Shown: positions 8,498-20,161, counted from the stretch's first letter. The stretch is 51,874 nt of DNA from Nonomuraea aridisoli (GCF_003236395.1 NZ_POUD01000027.1:1-51874), one strand, 5' to 3'. A program made the numbers and translations. Notes: generated by a model not told the origin, from the sequence alone.

Positions 8498-9187
8498 TCA
8501 GTACGCCTGGCCGTAGACGCCACGCGACTGGTCACGGACGATCTTGCCGTCCTCCAGCTCCACGACGCGCTTGCGCATGGAGTCGACGATGGCCGCGTCG
8601 TGCGTGGCCATGACGACCGTGGTGCCAGTCCTGTTGATGCGGTCGAGCACCTTCATGATGCCGATGCTCGTCGCGGGGTCGATGTTGCCCGTCGGCTCGT
8701 CGGCCAGCAGGATCATGGGCCGGTTGACGAACGCGCGGGCCATGGCGACACGCTGCTGCTCGCCACCGGACAGCTCGTCGGGCATCCGGTGGGCCTTGCC
8801 CTCCAGGCCGACCAGCTCGATGACCTCGGGCACCACCTTGCGGATGAAGCGCCGCGGCTTGCCGATGACCTCCAGCGCGAACGCCACGTTCTCGTAGACG
8901 TTCTTGTTCGGCAGCAGCCGGAAGTCCTGGAACACGCAGCCGATGCGGCGACGCAGGTGAGGCACCTTGAAGTTGGAGAGGCGGGCCAGGTCCTTGCCGG
9001 CGACGTGGATCGCGCCGGAGTTGGGCCGCTCCTCCTTGAGGACCAGACGCAGGAACGTCGACTTGCCTGATCCCGAGGGACCGACGAGGAACACGAACTC
9101 ACCCTTGTCGACGTCGACGGAGACGTGGTCGAGGGCGGGCCGGTTCTGGTTCGTGTAGACCTTGGTGACATTATCGAAATGGATCAC
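8498..9187 (-). CDS. ftsE: Cell division ATP-binding protein FtsE
   Basis: This 229-residue protein starts at GTG 9187 ([11 protein letters not shown]). A longer upstream frame adds residues unlike the family. The Walker A is GPSGSGKST, the signature is [15 protein letters not shown], and the Walker B is [12 protein letters not shown], followed by the [12 protein letters not shown] switch His. The Q-loop is [14 protein letters not shown], typical of FtsE. It powers FtsX at the septum. It is the first gene of ftsE-ftsX-smpB, and its promoter must lie in the 203-nt divergent region 9188-9390. Confidence 0.97.
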   Translation of the reverse strand: MIHFDNVTKVYTNQNRPALDHVSVDVDKGEFVFLVGPSGSGKSTFLRLVLKEERPNSGAIHVAGKDLARLSNFKVPHLRRRIGCVFQDFRLLPNKNVYENVAFALEVIGKPRRFIRKVVPEVIELVGLEGKAHRMPDELSGGEQQRVAMARAFVNRPMILLADEPTGNIDPATSIGIMKVLDRINRTGTTVVMATHDAAIVDSMRKRVVELEDGKIVRDQSRGVYGQAY

Positions 9188-9390
9188 GAGAGCATCACGG
9201 CATGCCAGTCTAGGGGTCAGGACGGAAGCGAGGGTGGCATATGCCCACTTCCCGCCGCCGACCAATCGGGTTACGTCTTCTTTACTGATGATCGACGTTC
9301 CGATTGGCCAGACGACAGTCTAGGGGGAAGACTGGCATGGAACGTCCATAACGGAAACAAAACGATTGTGCGGCTAGACTTGGGGCTGTC

Positions 9391-9567
9391 ATGAGCTGTG
9401 AACACCTCGTATGCGCGCAGTGCGCCCACCCCGTGATCGAGGGCCGCTGCCCCATGTGCCGCGCCAGCAGAGAGCGGATGCACCAGCACGGCTTCGCCGG
9501 GCTGTCACCCGCCCTCATCGCCCTTCTCCTGATCGCGCTCTTCCTGCTGACGCTCGCGATCAACCAC

Positions 9568-9582
<15 letters not shown>
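9391..9582 (+). CDS. Small membrane protein with a zinc ribbon-like Cys4 motif
   Basis: This 63-residue protein has CEHLVCAQC at its start and GRCPMC 9 residues later. Several CxxC-type pairs could form a zinc site (CxxC...CxxC), in [16 protein letters not shown] then CPMCRASRE. One C-terminal hydrophobic helix (about 40-58, [18 protein letters not shown]) anchors it with the Cys domain probably cytoplasmic. A TAGACT -10-like hexamer at 9375-9380 would give a very short leader. Its last 15 nt overlap the end of prfB tail to tail. The family is not recognised. Coding is supported by the Cys pattern and the clean membrane helix. Confidence 0.6.
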
Positions 9583-10683
<1,101 letters not shown>

Positions 10684-10718
10684 GTCTCCCAAGGGTACGC
10701 GACCGGCGCGCGCCCGAA

Positions 10719-10724
10719 TAACAT
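10719..10724 (+). promoter_or_regulatory. -10-like hexamer TAACAT for a leaderless transcript
   Basis: TAACAT ends 6 nt before the GTG at 10731, the spacing expected when transcription starts on the start codon. No clear -35 is visible, and no Shine-Dalgarno precedes the gene. Confidence 0.4.
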
Positions 10725-10730
10725 GGCGAG

Positions 10731-11747
10731 GTGCGCGCATACGGTCGGCGGAAAATGCTGGCGATCGCCGCCGGCCTGCTCGCCGCGGCGACCGCCTGCA
10801 CCGGCGATGCCCGATCGGACCCCACGAGGTCGGCCACGACGGCCCCGCAGGCCCCGTCGCCCTCGCCCGCCGAGCCGGCCGTCACCAGGGACGAGGCGGC
10901 CGAGGTCTTCAGGGAGATCACCCTCACCGACGACGCGTTGCGGGTGGCGAGCGACCTGCAGGGGCGGCTCGCGCTGGCGACCGACATCACCGCGGGCGGG
11001 CAGACGCAGCTCACGGTGGCGGCCTACCTGTCCACCGGCTACGCGCCGCCGCGCTACAGGTGGGGCACCCCGACGCTCTACGTGCCGAGGTTCGAGGCGG
11101 GCGAGCGTTCGCCGTGGTTCAGCGCGCTGACGACCCGCAACGGGCAGCCGACGCTGCTGACGTTCGCCAGGTCCGACCGCTGGCGGCTCAGCTCGGCCGC
11201 CCAGCTGCTGCCGGGCGAGGAGCTGCCCGGCATCCGGCTCGACGCCGACGGCTACGCCGGCGCGGTGCCGGCCGACGACAAGAGCGTCACGATCAGCCCG
11301 CAGTTCATGGGGCCCGTGCACGCCAGCGTGGCCGAGACCGGCACCGCCGGCTCGACCGCCGGCCTGCTCGCGCCCGGCCCCTACACGACCGACGTGGCCG
11401 AGCAGATCGCCACCTACCGCGAGACGGCCAAGGCCGACGGCTTCAGCTACGACTCCATCTTCAGCGCCGACAACTACCCGGTCTACGGGCTGCGCACCGA
11501 GGACGGCGGCGCGCTGATCCAGTACTCCCTGTCGCGCACCACGTCCACGAAGAACGTGACCAACAAGTCGTACATCATCCCGGTGCCGGAGGAGGCGGCC
11601 TGGGCGATCTCCTCGCCGTCGGTGCCGCGCACGCTCCGGCTGACGGAGATCCACCAGTACGCCACCACCGTCCCGCCGCTGAGCACCCCCGCGCCCGCCG
11701 AGGTCATCGCCCACGACGGCGCCCTCACCCGCGCCACCGGCGCCTGA
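10731..11747 (+). CDS. Secreted lipoprotein of unknown function (DUF8094-like)
   Basis: This 338-residue protein starts at GTG 10731 and is probably leaderless. Residues 1-23 ([23 protein letters not shown]) end in the lipobox AATAC, giving a lipid-anchored Cys. A Ser/Pro/Thr-rich linker follows (about 28-52). The mature domain opens with [23 protein letters not shown] and carries strands such as [20 protein letters not shown] and [20 protein letters not shown]. This pattern recurs in actinobacterial extracellular lipoproteins annotated only as a domain of unknown function. No catalytic motif is evident. Its stop lies 15 nt from the kinase stop, tail to tail. Confidence 0.75.
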   Translation: MRAYGRRKMLAIAAGLLAAATACTGDARSDPTRSATTAPQAPSPSPAEPAVTRDEAAEVFREITLTDDALRVASDLQGRLALATDITAGGQTQLTVAAYLSTGYAPPRYRWGTPTLYVPRFEAGERSPWFSALTTRNGQPTLLTFARSDRWRLSSAAQLLPGEELPGIRLDADGYAGAVPADDKSVTISPQFMGPVHASVAETGTAGSTAGLLAPGPYTTDVAEQIATYRETAKADGFSYDSIFSADNYPVYGLRTEDGGALIQYSLSRTTSTKNVTNKSYIIPVPEEAAWAISSPSVPRTLRLTEIHQYATTVPPLSTPAPAEVIAHDGALTRATGA

Positions 11748-11762
11748 CGCGCGCTCTCGGCC

Positions 11763-12704
<942 letters not shown>

Positions 12705-12741
12705 GCAACGCATTCTTCCACCAGAGGGCTGAGCAACTTCG

Positions 12742-12766
12742 GTTGACTATCTCCGAATTAGTCAAC
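12742..12766. promoter_or_regulatory. Operator-like inverted repeat
   Basis: GTTGACTA (12742-12749) and TAGTCAAC (12759-12766) form a perfect 8-bp inverted repeat with a 9-nt spacer. CGGTTG also recurs on both sides. The repeat covers the -35 and spacer of the promoter for the HTH gene at 12780, a typical place for autorepression. Confidence 0.6.
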
Positions 12767-12772
12767 TACGGT
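12743..12772 (+). promoter_or_regulatory. Promoter of the HTH/Clp-N/ABC operon
   Basis: TTGACT (12743-12748), an 18-nt spacer and TACGGT (12767-12772) predict a start at about 12779-12780, on the ATG itself. The gene has no Shine-Dalgarno, which agrees with a leaderless mRNA. Confidence 0.5.
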
Positions 12773-12779
12773 TGCTTGC

Positions 12780-13013
12780 ATGCCGGCAGAAGAAGTTCCC
12801 CATCCGCAGGATCCCGCCGACGCGCTGGCGGCCGTCGTGGCGCTGCGACGGCTGGCCGATCGGCTCGAGGACGCCGCCGTGGAGCAGGCCATGCGCGAGG
12901 GCTGGAGCTGGCCGGAGGTCGCCGAGGCGCTCGGCGTCACCCGCCAGGCGGTCCACAAGAAGCACGCCAAGCGGCTCATCGCGGCCGGCGTGACGTTGAG
13001 GAGACGAAGTTGA
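12780..13013 (+). CDS. Small helix-turn-helix DNA-binding protein
   Basis: This 77-residue protein reads DALAAVVALRRLADRLEDAAVEQA, then the HTH SWPEVAEALGVTRQAVHKKHAKRL, and a short basic tail. The HTH recognition helix (TRQAVHKK) resembles those of small regulators that sit beside Clp-N proteins. It is the first gene of a coupled operon. Its stop overlaps the TTG of the next gene (TTGA). The inverted repeat at 12742-12766 in its promoter is a natural target, and autoregulation is inferred from that placement. Confidence 0.8.
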   Translation: MPAEEVPHPQDPADALAAVVALRRLADRLEDAAVEQAMREGWSWPEVAEALGVTRQAVHKKHAKRLIAAGVTLRRRS

Positions 13014-13492
13014 GCACCATCGACCACTACATCCAGGCGATCCTCATAGAGGCGGGGGCCGAGGCGCGGGAGGAGGGGGCCGCCCTGATCGAGGCCCACC
13101 ACCTGCTGCTGGCGCTCGCCGCCCACGAGGGCACCGCGGCGCAGCGCGTGCTGACGGCGGCCGGCCTCGGGCCGCGGGCCGTCAGGGACGCGCTGGACCG
13201 TGAGTTCGAGCACAGCCTGAGCGCGGCCGGGGTGTCACTCGCCGCCTTCGACCTGCCCCGGGCCACCCCCGACCCGAAGGACACTCCGAAGATCGGCGCC
13301 TCGGCGCGGCTCGCGCTCGAACGCGGCTTCGGCGCCGCCAAGGGCAAACGCGACCTGCGCCCCGCCCATCTGCTGCTCGGCGTGCTCGACACCGAGATCG
13401 GCACCGTGCCCCGCGCCCTCGCCCTGGCCGGCGTCGACCGGGCGGAGCTGATGGCCCGCGTACGCGACACCCTCCCCGGCGAGGCGTGGTGA
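13010..13492 (+). CDS. Clp N-terminal repeat domain protein
   Basis: This 160-residue protein starts at TTG 13010, with AGGAG about 6 nt upstream, overlapping the HTH stop. It contains two Clp-N half-repeats. The first (about 1-75) has EAHHLLLALAAHEGTAAQRVLTAAGL; the second (about 85-155) has LRPAHLLLGVLDTEIGTVPRALALAGVD. There is no AAA+ module, so it is not a Clp ATPase. In ClpC/ClpA this domain binds adaptors or substrates. A free Clp-N protein encoded with a regulator may control the regulator's stability or act as a decoy adaptor. That role is inference. Confidence 0.85.
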   Translation: MSTIDHYIQAILIEAGAEAREEGAALIEAHHLLLALAAHEGTAAQRVLTAAGLGPRAVRDALDREFEHSLSAAGVSLAAFDLPRATPDPKDTPKIGASARLALERGFGAAKGKRDLRPAHLLLGVLDTEIGTVPRALALAGVDRAELMARVRDTLPGEAW

Positions 13493-14367
13493 GCGGCGTG
13501 ATCGAGGTCGAGGGGCTGCGCATGCGCTACGGCTCGGCCGACGTCCTGCACGGTGTCACGTTCCAGGCGCGCCGCGGCGAGGTCCTCGCGCTGCTGGGAC
13601 CGAACGGCGCGGGCAAGACCACCACGATCGAGATCCTGGAGGGTTTCCGCGCCCGCTCCGGCGGCCGGGCCGAGGTGCTCGGCGCGGATCCCGCGCGCGG
13701 CGACGAACGCTGGCGGGCCAGGATCGGCGTGGTCCTGCAGTCCTGGCGCGACCACGGCAACTGGCGCGTCCGCGAGTTACTGGCCCATCTGGGCGCCTAC
13801 TACGCCGCGTACGCCACCCCGAGGATCCCGCGGCCGTGGGACGCCGACCGGCTGATCGCGGCGGTGGGCCTGACCGAGCACGCGGGCAAGAAGATCAAGA
13901 CGCTCTCGGGCGGGCAGCGGCGCCGCCTGGACGTGGCGATCGGCCTGGTGGGCCGCCCCGAGGTGCTCTTCCTCGACGAGCCGACCGCGTCGTTCGACCC
14001 GCAGGCCAGGCACGACTTCCACGACCTGGTGCGCGACCTGGCCGACGACGGCGAGACCACCGTCCTGCTCACCACGCACGACCTGGACGAGGCCGAGAAG
14101 CTGGCCGACCGCATCCTCGTGCTGAACGGCGGCCGCATCGTCGCCGACGGCACGGCCGCGGAACTGGCGCGGCGGATCGCCGGCGAGGACGAGGTGCGCT
14201 GGCTCATGAACGGCCGGCGTTTCGTCCAGAAGACGGCGGACTCGACCGCGTTCGCCCGCGACCTGTTCGCCCGGCACGGCGAGGACGTACGCGAGCTGGA
14301 GATCCGAAGGGGCTCGCTGGAACGGACGTACCTGTCGCTGGTGCGCCAGGCGGAGGCCGGGTCATGA
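13489..14367 (+). CDS. ABC exporter ATP-binding protein (DrrA/CcmA type)
   Basis: This 292-residue protein starts at GTG 13489, overlapping the preceding stop as GTGA (another GTG is one codon upstream). It has a GPNGAGKTT Walker A, a Q-loop VLQSWRDHGN, signature LSGGQRRRLDVAIGL, Walker B VLFLDEPTASFD, and H-switch LLTTHDLDEAE. The C-terminal ~70 residues form the extension typical of ABC-2 drug exporters. The next gene encodes the membrane partner. Expression is likely tied to the HTH gene two positions upstream. The transported compound is unknown. Confidence 0.95.
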   Translation: MSGVIEVEGLRMRYGSADVLHGVTFQARRGEVLALLGPNGAGKTTTIEILEGFRARSGGRAEVLGADPARGDERWRARIGVVLQSWRDHGNWRVRELLAHLGAYYAAYATPRIPRPWDADRLIAAVGLTEHAGKKIKTLSGGQRRRLDVAIGLVGRPEVLFLDEPTASFDPQARHDFHDLVRDLADDGETTVLLTTHDLDEAEKLADRILVLNGGRIVADGTAAELARRIAGEDEVRWLMNGRRFVQKTADSTAFARDLFARHGEDVRELEIRRGSLERTYLSLVRQAEAGS

Positions 14368-15191
14368 CGGCGCTGCGCGCGGGCTGGGCACGCGGCCTGG
14401 CCGAGCTGCGGCAGTCGTTCACCAACGGCCCCGAGCTGTTCTCGCATCTCCTGTGGCCGGGGTTGATGGTGGCGGTGCTCTTCTTCGTCAGGGACGTCTC
14501 GTTCGGCGGGCTGCCGCTGGCCGCGCTGGCGCTGCCCGGCATCCTCGGGATGAACGCGGCGACCGGCATGATCAGCATGAGCCAGCAGCTCACCGCCGAC
14601 CGGGAGGACGGCACCCTGCTGCGCGCCAAGGCGACCCCGCACGGCATGCCCGCGTACCTCGTGGGCAAGGTGATCTCGGTCTCCGGCGGCGTCCTCGCCG
14701 ATCTGGTGATCTTCCTGGTGCCCGCGGTGTTCCTCGTCGACGGGCTGCGGATCGGCCCGGGATCGTGGCCCACGCTGGCCTGGGTGCTCGCCCTCGGCCT
14801 GGTCGCGACCCTGCCGCTCGGCGCGGTGCTGGGCTCGTTGTTCCCGTCCGCACGCGCGCAGGGGCTGGTGCAGCTGCCGTTCATGGCCGTGATCGGGATC
14901 TCCGGCGTGTTCTACCCGCTCACCGCGCTGCCCGCCTGGCTGCAGGTGATCGGCCAGCTCTTCCCGATCTACTGGATGGGGCTCGGCATGCGCTCGGCCC
15001 TGCTGCCGGACTCGGCGGTGGCCGTCGAGGTCGGCGAGTCCTGGCGGCACCTGGAGATCGCCGGCGTGCTGGGCGCCTGGGCCGTGCTCGGCCTGCTGCT
15101 GGCGCCGGTCGTGCTGCGCCGGATGGCGCGGCGGGAGTCCGGCTCCGGCGTGGCGGCCCGCCGGGAACGCGCCCTGCGGCGCGTCGGCTGA
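14364..15191 (+). CDS. ABC-2 type permease
   Basis: This 275-residue protein has its ATG overlapping the ATPase stop (ATGA). It has six hydrophobic segments (about 28-45, 52-72, 98-122, 133-160, 168-190, 230-252) and the ABC-2 core MSQQLTADREDGTLLRAKATP, which couples to the ATPase. The late QLPFMAVIGISGVFYPLTALPAWLQ segment is typical of the family. It forms the membrane channel for the exporter with the preceding gene. A terminator hairpin follows at 15197. Confidence 0.93.
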   Translation: MTALRAGWARGLAELRQSFTNGPELFSHLLWPGLMVAVLFFVRDVSFGGLPLAALALPGILGMNAATGMISMSQQLTADREDGTLLRAKATPHGMPAYLVGKVISVSGGVLADLVIFLVPAVFLVDGLRIGPGSWPTLAWVLALGLVATLPLGAVLGSLFPSARAQGLVQLPFMAVIGISGVFYPLTALPAWLQVIGQLFPIYWMGLGMRSALLPDSAVAVEVGESWRHLEIAGVLGAWAVLGLLLAPVVLRRMARRESGSGVAARRERALRRVG

Positions 15192-15196
15192 CGCGC

Positions 15197-15228
15197 GTGG
15201 CGGCCGCCTGGACTCCGGCGACCGCCAC
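15197..15228. terminator. Terminator hairpin between convergent genes
   Basis: GTGGCGG-C-CGCC pairs with GGCG-A-CCGCCAC, giving 12 positions with one mismatch and an 8-nt loop. It lies 5 nt after the permease stop and 21 nt from the glutamate dehydrogenase stop, so it could serve both strands. Confidence 0.6.
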
Positions 15229-15248
15229 GGCATCGGCTACTGCGTCGG

Positions 15249-18200
15249 TTATGCCTCCGCGTGGGGCAGGTTGCTGGCGGCGACCAGCGTGCGGATGGCG
15301 CGCAGGGCGACCGACAGGGTGGCCAGGTCGAAGTGGTCGCTCTCCCAGATCTCCGACAACGTCTGCCGGGCCCGGGCGACCGCCGCCGAGTTGGCCTCCG
15401 TCCAGCGGGCCAGCCGCTCCTCCGGCGGCAGTCCCGGCTTGCTGTGGACCAGCACGTCGCGGGTCAGCGAGGCGTGCGCGGCGTACAGGTCGTCGCGCAG
15501 CGCCGAGCGGGCGATGGAGTTCCACCGGTTGTCGCGCGGCAGCGCGATGACCCGCTCGCGCAGCCGGGCCAGCTGCAGCCGGTCGGCCAGGTCGAAGTAG
15601 ACCTCCGCCACCTCGTTGACCGGCCGCCCGGTCACCGACCCGATCTCCACCAGGTCCAGCGTCGAGTACGCGGGCACCATGCCGGCCACCCGCTCGGCCA
15701 GCTCCGGCGGCACCCCGCGGGCCGCGAAGGAGTCACGGCGCTCCTCGTAGGCGGCCAGGTCGGGCCCGGTGAGCAGCTTGGGCGCGTGGGCGGGCAGGCC
15801 GTCGACGCCCTTGAGGAAGAAGCTCACCGACCCGGCCAGGTCGAGCGGCGGCCGGCGGTTGACCAGCAGCCAGCGGGTGCCGCGCTCGGCCAGCTTGCGG
15901 GCCTCCAGCAGCATGGCGATCTGGGTGGCCGTGTCGACCTGGTTGTCCAGCTCCTCGACGGCCCGGTAGAAGCTCGGCAGGTCGAAGACCTCCCGCGCCA
16001 CCAGGTACGCCCGCACGATGTCGGGCACCGAGGCTCCGGTCTCCTCGGCGAAGCGGAACAGGAAGGTGGTGCCCGCCATGTTGACCACCTCGTTGACCAC
16101 GCAGGTGGTGATGATCTCGCGGCGCAGGGGGTGGTTGTCCATGTACGCCCGGAACCGCTCGCGCAGCGCCGACGGGAAGTACGACACCAGCCACGAGGCG
16201 AGGTACGGGTCGTCCGGCAGGTCGGAGGCCAGCACCTCGGCGTCGGCCGCCAGCTTGGTGTAGGCCAGCAGCACGGAGAACTCGGGCGCGGTCAGGCCCA
16301 GCTTGGCCTGGCGGCGCTCGGCCAGCGTCTTGTCCGACGGCAGGAACTCCAGCTCACGGTTGACCAGCCCGTCGCGTTCGAGCTTGCGCAGGTAGCGGGC
16401 GTGGATGTGCAGCATCTCGACGGCCTGCGCGCGGGCGGCGGCGAGCACCACGTTCTGGGCGTAGTTGTCGCGCAGCACCAGGTCGGCGACCTCGTCGGTC
16501 ATCGAGGTGAAGAGCTGGTTGCGCTGCTTGTCGGTCAGCTCGCCGTCACGGACGACCTGGTCGAGCAGGATCTTGATGTTCACCTCGTGGTCGGAGGTGT
16601 CCACGCCGGCCGAGTTGTCGATGAAGTCGGTGTTGACCAGGCCGCCGTTGGCCGCGAACTCGATGCGCGCGAGCTGGGTGAAGCCGAGGTTGCCGCCCTC
16701 GCCGACGACCTTGCAGCGCAGCTCGGCGGCGTTGACCCGGAGCCCGTCGTTGGCCTTGTCGCCGACGTCGGCGTGGGACTCGGCGCTCGCCTTGACGTAC
16801 GTGCCGATGCCGCCGTTCCACAGCAGGTCGACCGGGGCCCGCAGGATGGCGCTGATCAGGTCGTTCGGGGCCATCGAGGTGACGCCGGCCGGGATGCCGA
16901 GCGCCTCGCGCATCTGCGGGGTGATCTGGATCGACTTGGCGGTGCGCGGGAACACGCCGCCGCCGGCCGAGATCAGCGCCGGGTCGTAGTCCTCCCAGGA
17001 GCTGCGCGGCAGCCGGAACAGCCGCTCGCGCTCGGCGTAGGAGCGGGCGGCGTCGGGGTCGGGGTCGACGAAGACGTGGCGGTGGTCGAAGGCGGCCACC
17101 AGCCGGATGTGCCGCGAGAGCAGCATGCCGTTGCCGAACACGTCGCCCGACATGTCGCCGATGCCGGCCACCGTGAAGTCGGTGGTCTGCGTGTCGACGC
17201 CCATCGTGCGGAAGTGGTACTTGACCGACTCCCAGGCGCCGCGGGCGGTGATGCCCATGACCTTGTGGTCGTAGCCGATGGAGCCGCCGGAGGCGAAGGC
17301 GTCGCCGAGCCAGAAGCCGTACTCCTTGGCCACGCCGTTGGCGATGTCGGAGAAGGTGGCGGTGCCCTTGTCGGCGGCGACGACGAGGTAGGTGTCGTCG
17401 CCGTCGTGCCGGACGACGTCGGGCGGCGGCACGACCTTGCCGTCCACGAGGTTGTCGGTGACGTCGAGCAGGCCGGAGATGAACATCCGGTAGCAGGCCA
17501 CGCCCTCGGCGAGGACGTCCTCGCGGGTGCCGGAGGCGGGCGGCTGTTTGACGACGAATCCACCCTTGGACCCGGTGGGGACAATAACGGTATTTTTCAC
17601 CATCTGGGCCTTGACCAGGCCGAGGATCTCCGTACGGAAGTCCTCCATCCGGTCCGACCAGCGCAACCCGCCCCGCGCCACCTTCCCGAAGCGCAGGTGC
17701 ACGCCCTCGACCCGCGGCGAGTACACGAAGATCTCGTACTTCGGCCGCGGCAGCGGCAGCACGCTGATGGCCTGCGGGTCGAACTTCAGCGAGATGTACG
17801 ACTTGCGCCGGCCGCCGACGGTCTGGAAGTAGTTGGTGCGCAACGTCGCCTGGATCATCTCCAGGTACGCCCGCAGGATGCGGTCCTCGTCCAGCGAGGC
17901 CACCTCGTCCAGCGCTCCGAGGATCTCCTCGGTGACCGCCTCCACCAGGTCGGGCCGGGCCTCGTCGCCGCGCCGCGGATCGAGCCTGGCCTCGAACAGC
18001 CGCACGAGCAGCCGCGCCAGCCGCACGTTGCCGAGCAGCACCCGCTCCATGTACGGCTGCGAGAACGTGCTGCCGGCCTGGCGCAGGTATTTGGCGTAGA
18101 CGCGCAGGATCTCGACCTGCTCGGAGGTCAGCCCGGCGGCCAGGATGAGCGCGTTGAAGTCGTCGGCCTGCACGCGCCCGGTCCACAGGGCGGTGAGCCC

Positions 18201-20123
18201 GTCCTGGAAGAGCTGTTTGAAGGCGTCGCGGTCCACCTCGTCCGAGGGGGTGTAGCGCAGGCCGAAGTCGTAGATCCAGGCGTTCTTGGTGCGCGGGTCG
18301 TTGTCGCGGTCGATCTCGTACGGCCGCTCGTCCACGACCTCGACGCCGAGCCGCTGGATCAGCGGGAGCGCGGCGGACAGTGAGATGGGCGAGCCGACCT
18401 TGTAGACCTTCAGCCGCCGCTCCCCCTCCACCGCGTCGTACGGCTCGTAGAGGTTGAGCTTGACCGCGTCCTCGTCGCCCTCGGAGACGAGCTGCTCCAG
18501 CCGCTGCAGGTCGATCACGGCCACCTTGGGCGGGAAGTCGGCCTTGTAACCCTCGGGGAACGCGGCGGCGTACCGCTTGATGAGGGCGGGGGCCTCCTCC
18601 TCGGAGGTCAGCTCGGTGAGGGCGGTGGCCAGGTCGTCCTCCCAGGAGCGGGTGATCGCGGCCAGGCGCGCCTCCAGCTCCTCGACGTCCACGCCCGGCG
18701 GCGGGAGCGGCGTGCCGCGCTCGCCGCGCACGACGACGTGCAGCCGGGCCAGCACGGACTCGCCGATCATGGCGCTGTAGTCGAGCGTCCTGCCGCCCAG
18801 CGCCTTCATCAGGACCTCCTGCATGCGCAGCCGCACCTTCGTGGTGTAGCGGTCGCGCGGCAGGTAGATCAGGCAGGAGATGTAGCGGCCGTAGTCGTCG
18901 CGGCGCAGGAACAGCTTGACCTGCTTGCGCTCGCGCAGCCGCAGCACGCCCATCGCGATCGGCAGCAGCTGGTCGACCGAGGTCTGGAACAGCTCGTCGC
19001 GCGGGAACGTCTCGAGGATCTCGATGAGGTCCTTGCCGTCGTGGCTGTCGGGCTCCAGCCCGCCCGCCTGCAGCACCCCGGCCAGCTTGCGCCGGAGCAC
19101 GGGGATGCGGGAGATCGACTCGTTGTAGGCGACGTGGGTGAACAGGCCGAGGAAGCGCCGCTCCCCGATCACCTCGCCCTCGGGCGAGAACAGCTTGACC
19201 CCGATGTAGTCGAGGTAGGCCGGGCGGTGGACGGTCGCCCGCGAGCTGGCCTTGGTGATGATCATCAGGTGCTTCTCGCGCGCCTTGGCCCGCACGTCGG
19301 CGGGCAGCGACGCGAAGCTCTCCGAGCCGATCTTGTCGTCGCGCAGGATGCCGAGCGCCGCCCCCGGCAGCGCGCGCAGCGTCTCGCCCTCATCGGTGTG
19401 GTCAAGGCGGTACTCGCGGTAGCCGAGGAAGGTGAAGTGCCCGTCGGCGAGCCAGCGCAGCAGGTCGATGCTGTCCTCGACCTCCGCGGGCTCCAGCGGC
19501 GGCGGGTTCATGCCCAGGTCTTCGGCGGTCTGGACGGCCAGGGCCCGCATCTTCATGAAGTCCTCGACCGCGTAGCGCACGTCGCTGAGCACGCGCAGCA
19601 GGTCGGCCTCCAGCGACTTGAGCACCGTCGGGTCGGACTGCCGGTCGACCTCGACGTGGATCCACGACTCGACGAGCACCTGACCGGTGACGTCGTCCTG
19701 GCCGGGGCCGAGCATCCGGCCGGTCATGTCGCGGCGCACCTTCATCTGCGGGTGGACCACCAGGTGGGTGCCGAGGCCGTGCCGCTCGAGCTCCATCGTG
19801 ACCGAGTCGACCAGGAACGGCATGTCGTCGGTCACCACCTCCACGACCGAGTGGCCCGGGTCCCAGCCGTTCTGGTCGAGGGTCGGGGTGAAGGCGCGCA
19901 CCACGGCCCTGCCCTGCGGGCGGACCTCGGCGAGCTGTCTCTGGGACATCGCGGGGCCGTACACGTCGACGGGGTCGCGGTCGAGCAGGTCCTCAGGTGC
20001 GATATGCCGGTAATAGGTCCGCAGAAAGGACAGCGCCTCCTCGGTGCTCACATGATCACTGCCCACCGCGCAACTCTCGGCTGTTCGCTGAAGCAGCTCG
20101 TCCTTGGCCTCGTCAAGCGGCAT
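15249..20123 (-). CDS. gdh: NAD-specific glutamate dehydrogenase, 180-kDa class
   Basis: This 1,624-residue protein starts at ATG 20123, chosen because AAAGGAG lies about 10 nt upstream. An earlier ATG at 20165 would translate the Shine-Dalgarno itself. It converts glutamate to 2-oxoglutarate and ammonia with NAD. N-terminal ACT-like regulatory modules (about 100-330) are followed by the catalytic half. This includes KVARGGLRWSDR, VPTGSKGGFVVK (substrate Lys region), the dinucleotide-binding region around VAGIGDMSGDVFGNGML, and LWNGGIGTYVK. Length and motifs match the large enzymes of Streptomyces and mycobacteria. In mycobacteria this class is restrained by unphosphorylated GarA; no garA is seen here. 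It lies 38 nt after the tryptophan dioxygenase gene. Confidence 0.97.
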   Translation of the reverse strand: MPLDEAKDELLQRTAESCAVGSDHVSTEEALSFLRTYYRHIAPEDLLDRDPVDVYGPAMSQRQLAEVRPQGRAVVRAFTPTLDQNGWDPGHSVVEVVTDDMPFLVDSVTMELERHGLGTHLVVHPQMKVRRDMTGRMLGPGQDDVTGQVLVESWIHVEVDRQSDPTVLKSLEADLLRVLSDVRYAVEDFMKMRALAVQTAEDLGMNPPPLEPAEVEDSIDLLRWLADGHFTFLGYREYRLDHTDEGETLRALPGAALGILRDDKIGSESFASLPADVRAKAREKHLMIITKASSRATVHRPAYLDYIGVKLFSPEGEVIGERRFLGLFTHVAYNESISRIPVLRRKLAGVLQAGGLEPDSHDGKDLIEILETFPRDELFQTSVDQLLPIAMGVLRLRERKQVKLFLRRDDYGRYISCLIYLPRDRYTTKVRLRMQEVLMKALGGRTLDYSAMIGESVLARLHVVVRGERGTPLPPPGVDVEELEARLAAITRSWEDDLATALTELTSEEEAPALIKRYAAAFPEGYKADFPPKVAVIDLQRLEQLVSEGDEDAVKLNLYEPYDAVEGERRLKVYKVGSPISLSAALPLIQRLGVEVVDERPYEIDRDNDPRTKNAWIYDFGLRYTPSDEVDRDAFKQLFQDGLTALWTGRVQADDFNALILAAGLTSEQVEILRVYAKYLRQAGSTFSQPYMERVLLGNVRLARLLVRLFEARLDPRRGDEARPDLVEAVTEEILGALDEVASLDEDRILRAYLEMIQATLRTNYFQTVGGRRKSYISLKFDPQAISVLPLPRPKYEIFVYSPRVEGVHLRFGKVARGGLRWSDRMEDFRTEILGLVKAQMVKNTVIVPTGSKGGFVVKQPPASGTREDVLAEGVACYRMFISGLLDVTDNLVDGKVVPPPDVVRHDGDDTYLVVAADKGTATFSDIANGVAKEYGFWLGDAFASGGSIGYDHKVMGITARGAWESVKYHFRTMGVDTQTTDFTVAGIGDMSGDVFGNGMLLSRHIRLVAAFDHRHVFVDPDPDAARSYAERERLFRLPRSSWEDYDPALISAGGGVFPRTAKSIQITPQMREALGIPAGVTSMAPNDLISAILRAPVDLLWNGGIGTYVKASAESHADVGDKANDGLRVNAAELRCKVVGEGGNLGFTQLARIEFAANGGLVNTDFIDNSAGVDTSDHEVNIKILLDQVVRDGELTDKQRNQLFTSMTDEVADLVLRDNYAQNVVLAAARAQAVEMLHIHARYLRKLERDGLVNRELEFLPSDKTLAERRQAKLGLTAPEFSVLLAYTKLAADAEVLASDLPDDPYLASWLVSYFPSALRERFRAYMDNHPLRREIITTCVVNEVVNMAGTTFLFRFAEETGASVPDIVRAYLVAREVFDLPSFYRAVEELDNQVDTATQIAMLLEARKLAERGTRWLLVNRRPPLDLAGSVSFFLKGVDGLPAHAPKLLTGPDLAAYEERRDSFAARGVPPELAERVAGMVPAYSTLDLVEIGSVTGRPVNEVAEVYFDLADRLQLARLRERVIALPRDNRWNSIARSALRDDLYAAHASLTRDVLVHSKPGLPPEERLARWTEANSAAVARARQTLSEIWESDHFDLATLSVALRAIRTLVAASNLPHAEA

Positions 20124-20161
20124 TTCGCTCTCACTCCTTTGTGAGGGGTTGCCATAGTGGT

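Noticed and set aside
15261..18383. 1,040-codon plus-strand ORF
   Set aside because: It is the antisense of the NAD-glutamate dehydrogenase gene; Arg/Gly/Val/His-rich product with no domain. High GC makes such long shadows common.
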